From Desulfobulbaceae bacterium (GTDB taxonomy: Bacteria; Desulfobacterota; Desulfobulbia; Desulfobulbales; SURF-16): a stretch of DNA of 64,000 nucleotides. The stretch lies in assembly GCA_020444175.1 (NCBI GenBank), contig JAHLLM010000024.1, forward strand, positions 1 to 64,000, read 5' to 3'. Position numbers and translations under genes: made by a program. The notes beneath the pieces are model-generated. The model worked only from the letters and a program-made list of their open reading frames with translations. It searched no databases and had not been told where the DNA came from. Positions 34,669 through 43,600 of the stretch are shown here, piece by piece. Within the stretch, counting starts at the first letter, position 1; each line of letters begins with the position of its first letter.

Positions 34669-37600
34669 TCATATTTCGCCAAAAGCTGTAATCTGGGCTT
34701 CGATCTGTTCAGCTGTAAAACCACCCATGGAGATTGCAAATGTTGGGCAACGTGATGCGCAGATTCCGCAACCCTTACAGGAAGCAGCAATGGTCTCCGC
34801 CTTTCTGGCCTTGCCTATCTTTAACATCTGAATAGCCTGATAAGGACAGAGGCTTGCACATATACCGCAGCCGATGCATATATCTTTATCTATGCTTGAA
34901 ACAATTGGAGCAACAGTAACATATCCCTTGACTAGAGGAATGGAAGCCTTTGCAGCAGCAGCCTGGGCCTGAACGATTATCTCATCAAGCGGTTTGGGCG
35001 AATGGGCAAGTCCGCAGACATACACACCGTCAACTGCCAGTTCCACCGGACGCAGTTTCACATGGGCTTCAAGATAAAACTTATCATCGTTGATGGTCAG
35101 TTTCAGCATCTTGCTGAGATCTTCCGTGTCTTCGGGAACAATGCCGACACTTAAGGTAATAAGGTCAGGGTCCATGACAACATTTTCCTGAAGTATCGGA
35201 TCAAAGAAAGAGACGACAACCTTATTGCCCTTCTTGATTACTTCAGGTTTTTTATCGACATCATATGGAATAAAGACGATGCCTTTTTCACGTGCTTCCT
35301 GATATGCGTCTTCCGCATACCCGTAGGTCCGCATGTCACGATACAGAACTATTACTTGAGATTTCGGATTTATCTCTTTGATCTTAAGTGCATTTTTAAC
35401 TGCAGAGTTACAACACACCTTGCTGCAGTAATTCAGATCATCACCACGGGAACCGGCACACTGAATCATGACCACGGAGTCGGGAGCACGATTTTTACCC
35501 TTACCGGCAAGTCTGGTCTCAAGCTCCTGCTGGGTGACAACCTTCTTTACCTTCCCGAGCATGTACTTGTCGGGACGATACTCCTTGCCGCCGGTGGCTA
35601 TAATAATCACACCATGATCAATGGTCTGTTCTGTCTCTTTTTTCCCCTTCCTTGTCTTGATAACAGAAGAGAAGTTGCCGACAAAACCATTGACTGTGCT
35701 TATCTCACTGCTTGTGAGTACATCTATTTTTTTATGTTTTTCAACCCTTTTTACCAGCTCTTTCAGCATGGTTGCGGTGTTCTCACCTTTCAGGGTATTT
35801 TTCATATTTGCCAAATGACCGCCAACCTTATCATTCTTGTCAATCAAATAGCAGTGAAATCCCTGATTAGCAAGATTTTCGGCGGCAGTAAGACCGGCAA
35901 CGCCCCCACCAACGATAAGGGCCTGTGGTATTACAGGAACGGTCTGCTCGGTCAACGGCTGTATGTGCCTGGCCTTCGCAATCCCCATACGAACCAGATC
36001 CTTGGATTTGTCCGTGGCTGCCTCAGGTTCGTTGGCATGAACCCATGAACATTGATCCCGGATGTTTACCATTTCAAAAAGGGAACGGTTCAATCCAGCA
36101 TCTTTTAGAGTCTCCTGAAAGAGCGGCTCATGGGTACGTGGAGAACAGGCAGCCATGACGACTCTATTCAGCTTATGCTCTTTGATCTTTTCCTTGATGA
36201 CTTCCTGTGCATCCTGAGAGCAACTGTAAAGACTGTCGCTGAAATAGACAACATTCTTCATATCTCCTACGGATTCGACAACACCAGGAACATCTACAGT
36301 ACCGGAAATGTTAATACCGCAGTGGCATACCCAGACGCCGATACGAACCTCGTCATCCGCTGCAACAGCCTGCTCATCCGGGTATGATTTATGGACAATC
36401 CCCTTACCGCGCTGCTTTTTGATAAGTGCGGAGGCAATTCCGGCTGCTGCGCTTGACTGTGTAACGCTTTCAGGAATATCTTTTGGTCCCTGGAATGCAC
36501 CGGCGACAAAGACCCCATCCCTGCTTGAGCTCAAGGGGGTAAAAGTATTGGTATTACAGAAATCATACTTGTTCAGCTCAAAATCCGCTATTTTAGCCAG
36601 ATCCTGGGCGCTCTTGGGGGAATCAAGACCAACGGAAAGGACAACCATGTCAAAGGCATCAAAATGATGGCTTTCCTCAAGCGTTGCATAGGTCAGTTTG
36701 AGTTGTTTGCCCCAAGGCATAACGTCTGCTACTTTGGCGCGGACAAATTTGATACCAAACTGCTCTTCGGCGCGAATCCGAGTTGCATCAAAATCCTTAC
36801 CCTGTGTACGCATATCCATATAAAAAATGGTAATTTCGCACTCAGGATCATGCTCTTTGGCCACCATGGCCTCTTTAATGGCATACATGCAGCATACGGA
36901 AGAGCAGTAGCCGTTATCACAGCCTATATCGCGGGAACCGACACACTGGATAAAGGCGATCCTTTTCGGATGACGCTTATCGGAAAGACAGCGAACCTCT
37001 CCTTCAAAGGGACCTGATGGATTGAGTAGTCTTTCAAACTCAAGACTGGTGACGATATCAGGATGTTTACCGTAATTATACTTTGTCAAAGCCTCATCAG
37101 GGACCTTGCCGAAACCAGGGGACATGATGACTGCGCCGACATGCAAATCCCGCTCAACAGCTTTCTGTTTGAAATCAATGGCATGCGAACGACAGACAGG
37201 CACACAGATTTGACAGGTATCATGCTTTAAATGCAGACAGGCTGACGGATCGATAAAATAGGATGCAGGAACAGCCTGGGGATAATCAATGTGAATCGGC
37301 CTGGTAATTGCCAGTCCTTCATTATACTGATCAACCATATGACGCGGGCAGTACTGTGTACACAGTCCACAGGCAGTACACTTATCAGCGTCGATATAGC
37401 GAGGGTTCAGTTTAACTTTTGCTGTAAAATCACCTGGTTTTCCATCAAGGGAAAGAAAATCAGCGTTGCTTAAAATCTCTATATTTGGAGACCGACCGGC
37501 CTCAACTAGCTTAGGCGCCAGGATTCAGAGAGAACAGTCGTTGGTTGGAAACGTCTTGTCAAGCTGAGCCATGGCTCCACCCACAGCGGCTGATTTTTCA

Positions 37601-37713
37601 ACCAGGTAGACATAATAGCCAAGCTCGGTTAAATCGAGAGCTGCCTGAACACCGGCGACACCTCCGCCGACGACCATCACCGCTCCAGACTTATTATCAT
37701 CTGTGTGACCCAT
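34669..37713 (-). CDS. hdrA: HdrA-like FAD/iron-sulfur protein with two HdrA modules, selenoprotein (U63)
   Basis: 1014 aa when TGA at 37525-37527 is selenocysteine. The frame is conserved from [20 protein letters not shown] through the ferredoxin site [11 protein letters not shown]. Module 1 (about 1-415): [20 protein letters not shown] and CIGC-type clusters, [12 protein letters not shown]. Module 2 (about 416-1014): [32 protein letters not shown] and two C-terminal 4Fe-4S sites ([24 protein letters not shown]). HdrA bifurcates or confurcates electrons at FAD. HdrB/HdrC are absent here; the neighbours fdhA and mvhD suggest a formate-Fd-NAD(P) or heterodisulfide-like electron route. Shine-Dalgarno GGAGTG. 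Confidence 0.93.
37499..37516 (-). promoter_or_regulatory. Candidate SECIS hairpin of hdrA
   Basis: Minus strand GCCTAA-GCTAG-TTGAGGC: 6-bp stem with one bulged G and a 5-nt loop, starting 8 nt after the UGA; loop begins 15 nt after it. It differs from the other three SECIS candidates (no GTT tip), so confidence is lower. Confidence 0.55.
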
Positions 37714-37737
37714 GCTTCACTCCGTTTTAGGATTTCT

Positions 37738-37780
37738 GATGAACGTCTTGTTCCCTTGATCTTCAAGGGAGACGCTCATC
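37738..37780 (-). other. Strong intercistronic hairpin between fdhA and hdrA
   Basis: Outer arms GATGAACGTCT (37738-37748) and AGACGCTCATC (37770-37780) pair with one mismatch; the inner arms CCCTTGA (37753-37759) and TCAAGGG (37763-37769) pair perfectly around a TCT loop. No T-run, so it is likely an mRNA-processing or stability element rather than a terminator. Confidence 0.6.
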
Positions 37781-37850
37781 GTATTTGCTCTTTTATACTA
37801 TCACGGCCCATCCGGATCAAAATACATTGATAAGGGATGCGCACTTTAAA

Positions 37851-40800
37851 TTAAATTGGATCGACTACCGCAACCTTGATCGCACATAGTTTATATTCAG
37901 GGGTTCTGGAAAGACGGTCAAGGGCATCAAGGGTAAGCAGATTCACAAGCGACTCGATGTGGTTATATGTTGCGAATATAGTGCCCGGCTGACTGCGGTC
38001 GGTAATGGTTGCGCGCAATGTGACACTTCCTCTCCGTGAAGTAAGTCGAAGGGTGTCTTTCTCTTTGATGCCAAGCCGTTCGGCGTCTTCAGGATTAACC
38101 TCGGCAAAACACTCGGGGCTGATATCATCTATTTCACGGGTTTTCCCTGTCATGCTGCTGAAGTTATAACGGGCCAGATCACGACCGGTTGTAAACTGCA
38201 TAGGATACTCATCGTCGGCAAGCTCAACAGGCGGCATGTAGTCTTCCGGAATGAAAAGTCCCCTGCCCCGAGTAAAAGATTCCGTATGAAGTACTGCTGT
38301 GCCGGGATGATCCTCGTTCGGGACAGGCCACTGCAGACCTTGAATATCCAGACGTTTGTAGGTAATCCCGGCATATTGAGGCAGCAAAAGGCGAATCTCT
38401 TCAAAAATCTCTTCCGCAGAGCTGTAATTCATGTCATAGCCCATTTTTTTGGAGAGATTACAGAAGATCTGCCAGTCAGGTTTGGCTTCACCAGGAGGAT
38501 CGACAGCTTTGCGTATACGCTGGACACGACGCTCGGTGCAGGTAAAAGTACCGTCTTTTTCTGCGTAGCAGGCAGCTGGAAGAACAACATCAGCCATTTC
38601 AGCGGTTTTAGTTAAAAAGATATCCTGAACCACGACGAAATCCGCCTTTTCCAAAGCACTCTGAACATGGGAGATATTGGGATCCGCTACGGCAGGATCT
38701 TCACCAAAGATGTAAAGGCCGCGAATATCGCCGGTCATGACGTTATCCCAAACCTCGGTTGCAGGTTTACCGGGGCGACGAGGCAGTTTTACATTCCAGA
38801 GTTTTTCATATTTAGCAAAAAGATCGACGTTATCAAGGGAACCATAACCGGGCAGCGAGTTGAAAAGTGCGCCAACATCGCAGGCACCCTGAACGTTGTT
38901 CTGGCCTCGCAAGGGGTTGCAACCGCCGCCCTCAACTCCGACTTTGCCGCAAAGCATAGCCAGGTTGGCAATGCTTTTGACCCGATCAGTCCCAGTTACA
39001 TAATGGGTAATACCCATGCCATGGAATGTTGCGTGACGTCCCGGTGCGGCATACATCCGGGCAGCCTGTCGTATCTGATCGGCAGGTAGTCCTGTTATTT
39101 TTTCTACCATTTCCGGTGGATACTTCTTGGCAACCCGCTCCATCTCGTCGAAGTCTTCAGTGCGGTCCTCGACAAACTTCTTATCCCAGAGGTCCTCCTC
39201 CAGAATAACATGCATCATGGAATTGAGCAGAGCAACGTCTGTCCCCGGATTGATCCTTAACCAGAGATCAGCTCGCTCAGCGAGTTTTGTTTTACGGGGG
39301 TCTACAACTATAAGTTTTGCACCCCGGTCAACTGCCTGATGTACACGTAAACCGATAGTGGGATGACTGGTATCAGGATTGCTGCCCACCATAAAAAAGA
39401 GGTCTGTTTTTTTGGAATCCGCAATGGAATTTGTCATTGCGCCGCTGCCGAATGTAAGGGCCAAACTGGCCACAGTCGGAGCGTGTCAGAGTCGAGCACA
39501 GTGTTCGATGTTATTCGTCCCGATCACTGTTCTCATAAATTTCTGCATCAGAAAATTTTCTTCATTACTTGCTCTGGCGCATGAAAATCCCGAAATTGAA
39601 TCCGGCCCATACATGGCTTTCAAATCAAATAAATTTCTGGCAACAATTTCAAGTGCATCTTCCCAGGTTGTCTCGACGAGTTGTCCGTTGCGTCTAACCA
39701 GAGGTTTTTTAAGGCGGTTTTTATGACCGACAAAGTCATGGGCAAAGCGGCCCTTGACACAGAGTGCGCCATAGTTCGGGGCAAGATGCTCCTCAGCACC
39801 GCACACTTCCATAATCGTGTTGCCTTTGACTTTGAAAATAAGCTGACAGCCGGCACCGCAATAGGGACAGGTGGTTCGTACCTCTTTCACCTCTTCATGA
39901 ACAATGGGAACATAAGCGGCTTTTTTCTGTAACGCACCGGTTGTGCAACTTTCGGCACATTTCCCGCAATTGACACATTTGTCATTAAAGGACAGTTTTA
40001 AACCTTGGGCAGTGCCATTGTCATCAACCCGGGCAGCGGTTACTTCAAGGGCATCATATTCACAGCTGTTCATACAGGTCTGACAAAAGATACACTTATT
40101 TAAATCAACACGGATAACAGGGTGCGAATTATCTTTTTGATAAACAGGTTTCACACCCATTCCGGTTTTGTTGATATTAACATTGTATTCAATATCAAGT
40201 CGCTTCAAATCACATGAATCAAAGGCTGAACAACCACACTCAAGGCATCGCTCTGCTTCACGTCTCGCCATCTGCTCGTTAAAACCGAGTTTCACCTCAT
40301 CAAAATCCTGCGTGCAGGTTTCCGGGGGTCTTTCAGGCATCTTTTCACGCAGTTTGATATTAATACCATCAAAATTACTGAGATTAACCTGATCAAAAGA
40401 TTTACCTCGGGTGAAATTAAAACGGTTATCAGCCGGAGCTTTATCAACATCCATGATTTGCGCATGAATGTTTTCTGCTGCCCTTCTTGCGGCAACAACG
40501 GATTGTATGACTGTTCGTGTACCATTAACAGCATCACCAGCGGCATAGACTCCCAGTATTGAAGTCGTAAAATCACGGGGTGAAGCCTTAATGGTATTCT
40601 TTGGTGTAATTTCGATCGCTTCTTCGAGCTTTCCACCTTTGAACCCCTCGTAACAGGCCATTTGACCCAATGATGAGACAAGGGTATCAACATGTATGAT
40701 ATTGCTGGTGCCGGGAATAGCCTCAGGTTGTCTGTTTCCCCTTGCATCAGGCTCGCCGAGCTTCATTCTGACAAGTTCTACTGTCAGACCGGCGTCTCCA

Positions 40801-42002
40801 GGTTTACAGGCACTTGCATTGGTTCCGTCTGATTCACAAATCTGGACAGGTGAATACATAAGAAGGAACTGTACTCCTTCCTTTTCAGCTTCACGGATAA
40901 TACGCTGGTTAGCTGGCATTTCCTCCTGACTTCGAGGATAAATGATGGTCACTTCGTCGACATTTTGACGCAGCAGGGAGCGGGCAACCTCCATGGCAAT
41001 ATTATTGCCGCCGATTACAGCAGCGCGATGGCCGTAATCTCTTTTTTTGCCAACAGCGACATCTTTCAGAAAATTAGCTGCACTCAGAACCTGGGGCAGC
41101 CTGCCGCCCGGTATTTCAAGGGGCTTGTCAATACCTGCTCCGGTTGCGAGCATGATAGCGTCATAGCCTTGATCTTTGAGATCCTGAAGCGTAAAATCAA
41201 TACCCCATTTCTGGCTCAGACGTACGGAAATACCCATCCGCAAAATCATGTTCATTTCAAAATCAAGAACATCGCGTGGTATTTTATAATCAGGCAGCCC
41301 GTAGCGTAGCATTCCTCCAAGTTTCGGATTTGCCTCGAAAATGGTGACATTGTGGCCCTTTCGTGCCAAATAGAATGCTGTGGTGAGACCGGTTGGACCA
41401 CCTCCAATAACGGCTACCCTTTTTCCTGTCAGTTTTTCTCGGGGTATCTTGAGGTCAACATTATTTAACATGCACCAGTCAGCCACAAACCGTTTCAGAT
41501 GGTTGATGGAAACCGGTTCATCAACAAGAATACGACGACAGCGTGTTTCACAGAAACGTGGACATACGCGGCCAACGGAAAACGGCAAAGGGTTGCGCTC
41601 CATGACAAGGCGAAGGGCCTCTTCATACTGCCCTTTGCTTATATGAGCAATATACCCCTGTACGTTAATTTGACCTGGACAAGTGAGATTACACGGAGCC
41701 TTACAGTCGCCAAAGTGAGTTGAGGATATCAGGGCCAGTTTTTCCTGACGTACTTTTTTCAAGTCAGCAGTGTCAGTCTGGATTTTCATGCCATCCTTGG
41801 CAAGGGCAACACAGGAACGGACAGGTTCATCCATTCCATCAATTGCCACGACACACAAGCCACAAGGAACTTCACTGTTCTTGTCTTTAACTGCGCAAAG
41901 GGTAGGTATATGTATCTCTGCGCGTTTGGCAACATCAAGGATTGTCAGCCCCTGTTCGGCGACAATTTCCATGCCGTTAATTTCTAAATTTATAGTCGAC
42001 AT
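37851..42002 (-). CDS. fdhA: Selenocysteine formate dehydrogenase with fused 2Fe-2S/GltD-like domains (U839)
   Basis: 1383 aa when TGA at 39486-39488 is selenocysteine; the site reads NNIEHCARL-U-HAPTVASLA, the expected active-site position of FdhA (RxUHxxSVAGL type). Order: [2Fe-2S] domain (about 1-75), GltD-like NAD(P)H/FAD oxidoreductase (about 100-540; GGGPTGLTTAFYLARKG, GGNNIAMEVARSLL), two 4Fe-4S ferredoxin sites (about 635-690; CIFCQTCMNSC, CVNCGKC), then the molybdopterin part with CPYCGAGC (712-719) and MGITHYVTGTDRV, GQNNVQGACDVG and NYSSAEEIF. It reduces CO2 to or oxidises formate, and the fused domain suggests NAD(P)H as partner. Neighbouring hdrA/mvhD suggest a shared complex. 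No Shine-Dalgarno sequence is visible before the ATG. Confidence 0.95.
39459..39471 (-). promoter_or_regulatory. Candidate SECIS hairpin of fdhA
   Basis: Minus strand GGCCA-GTT-TGGCC: perfect 5-bp stem, GUU loop beginning 20 nt after the UGA. It shares the CCAGTTTGG tip with the SelW-like and mvhD elements. Confidence 0.82.
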
Positions 42003-42011
42003 TACAAATCA

Positions 42012-42187
42012 GTTTTATTGGTTCTATTGGTTCTATTGATTCTATTGGTTTAGAGGTTCTATTGGTTCAATTAGTTCTATTTGTTTAATTGGTTTATTGG
42101 TTTATTGGTTAGTTGAGTTTAACAGGTTCATTCGCATTGAACAAATGAACCAATTCAACCAACAAAACCAATTCAACCAATCAAACT
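42012..42187. repeat. Degenerate 9-nt tandem repeat and complementary arm
   Basis: From about 42012 to 42110 the unit GTTCTATTG recurs with variants (GTTTTATTG, ATTCTATTG, GTTCAATTA, GTTTAATTG). From about 42139 to 42187 the complementary words GAACCAATT, CAACCAA and AAACCAATT follow. The 192-nt gap between acsC and fdhA can thus form a long imperfect hairpin, which leaves fdhA without a visible Shine-Dalgarno sequence. Not a CRISPR. Confidence 0.75.
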
Positions 42188-42194
42188 AAATAAA

Positions 42195-43547
42195 CTAGTT
42201 TGACGGCTTCCACTCTTTCAGAAAAGCTGGTAAATGACCGGCTTCACGCGGACCAATGGTAATAGTCCAATCCGGTAATTCCTCTTCGAGTTCGCCTTTA
42301 ATACTTGCCAGATATCCAGGTATGATTAAATCGCGGTGTTTCACCTTATCAAGTATCCCGGACTTATTAATAAACTGCGCTATAAGGTCAGCACCAAATT
42401 TACCGGCTGCCCATGCTGTGAGGACAGAAAGTCCTTCAGTATCCTTGATAAGCAGCCAGGATGGAACCTTGCTTCCTTCAATTTCACCGGACACAATAAA
42501 ATAGGTCAGCGAGAAGTTACAGGTAATGAGCACGGGTGAATTCTCATCCGGACCATTAATATTGTAAATATCTTCCTGGACAACCATAGGTCTTTGAGGA
42601 TCAGTAAAGATATTAAGCTGCTCCAGTAAAAGCGGGAAGAGGATGTCTCCCTGAAGATCGGAAAGAACGACAATTCCGGCATATTTTGCAATAAGCACGG
42701 AAGCAATCATTGCCTCCATCATTGGATCATCGGTCATTTCACAGGGAAATGTGATGGTAGGAAATCCGAGCGGCTTAAACTTTGTCTTGATGGCGGCACG
42801 ACGGGATACGACATGATCTTCAAGAGCAGCACGTAATGTCCGCGCACCTGAATCAATGACAAGATCCTTAAGACCGGCAGCCTGAAGTTTCTCAGACAAC
42901 TCAACAGTGCCGTCAAGATTTGTACCTCGAAGCCCCAGAACGCATCCGGACTCTTTGGCAACAGATGCCATATCATCGGCATTGTCCATGGTGGCGCCAT
43001 AAAGCAGCGGCTTGCGATCACCACAGGTCTTTGCGCCGGCAGCAAGGTTGTCTGCCTTATCACTCATAAGAATGATGTTAGCATCGCAATTGTCCAGAAC
43101 CTTTTGAATAAGAGCTGTAAATTTGCCCTGATCACCTGCACTGTCTTTGATGGCAATGAAATCAGCCTGCATCATCACGCCAACACGTTCATAACGAAGA
43201 GTCTTAAAGCGTTCGATACGGCCATCGACATCAGCATCAGACATTTCAGTAGTGGTCAATACGGCTAAACCGGTGGGATTCTCAAATCTTTTTTCATGAC
43301 GGAAAAGACAGGTTTCACCACCAGTTGTAAACTGTGTGTCACCAGCACCGATTTTGATAGTTCTAATTGGCGGAGCGGATGCTTCACCTATTGTTGCCTT
43401 GGCCTCATCAGTTACATAAGGACATTTTTCAATCTCAGCCTGACCGGCAGCAACTTTCATGGCAAAGGCAAGGCAAGTGGGAATCCCGCACTCCCCGCAA
43501 TTCTTTTTGGGAAGCATCTTTAGGATTTGTATACCAGTGAGAGCCAT
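42195..43547 (-). CDS. acsC: Corrinoid/iron-sulfur protein large subunit (CFeSP gamma)
   Basis: 450 aa, the normal length. N-terminal 4Fe-4S motif NCGECGIPTCLAFAMKV with C17, C20, C25 and C42. Then a TIM-barrel-like body (IIKIGAGDTQFTTGGE region, VLNLRGTNLDG and SGARTLRAALE) and the C-terminal B12-interaction region with IVPGYLASIKGELEEELPDWTITIGPREA. With AcsD it carries the methyl group from methyl-THF to acetyl-CoA synthase on a corrinoid. It begins 53 nt after acsB; Shine-Dalgarno AGAGGAG. The usual methyltransferase AcsE is not in the window. Confidence 0.95.
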   Translation of the reverse strand: MALTGIQILKMLPKKNCGECGIPTCLAFAMKVAAGQAEIEKCPYVTDEAKATIGEASAPPIRTIKIGAGDTQFTTGGETCLFRHEKRFENPTGLAVLTTTEMSDADVDGRIERFKTLRYERVGVMMQADFIAIKDSAGDQGKFTALIQKVLDNCDANIILMSDKADNLAAGAKTCGDRKPLLYGATMDNADDMASVAKESGCVLGLRGTNLDGTVELSEKLQAAGLKDLVIDSGARTLRAALEDHVVSRRAAIKTKFKPLGFPTITFPCEMTDDPMMEAMIASVLIAKYAGIVVLSDLQGDILFPLLLEQLNIFTDPQRPMVVQEDIYNINGPDENSPVLITCNFSLTYFIVSGEIEGSKVPSWLLIKDTEGLSVLTAWAAGKFGADLIAQFINKSGILDKVKHRDLIIPGYLASIKGELEEELPDWTITIGPREAGHLPAFLKEWKPSN

Positions 43548-43600
43548 TGTTTATCTCCTCTTAAGCATATATAAAAAAATGTAGATAGCCGAGCAAGTGG

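Noticed and set aside
35356-36048. 230-codon ORF antisense to hdrA
   Set aside because: No independent evidence; shadow of a conserved coding frame.
37339-37713. A short 62-codon gene before a separate HdrA gene starting at 37338
   Set aside because: The HdrA alignment continues through the TGA in one frame (CSLU-ILAPKL and the CTACGLC site), so the short ORF is the N-terminus of HdrA.
39400-39560. Nonsense mutation or frameshift splitting formate dehydrogenase
   Set aside because: UGA sits at the known Sec position of FdhA and the frame is unchanged.
42012-42187. CRISPR array
   Set aside because: The repeats are 9 nt, degenerate and without unique spacers; no cas genes nearby.
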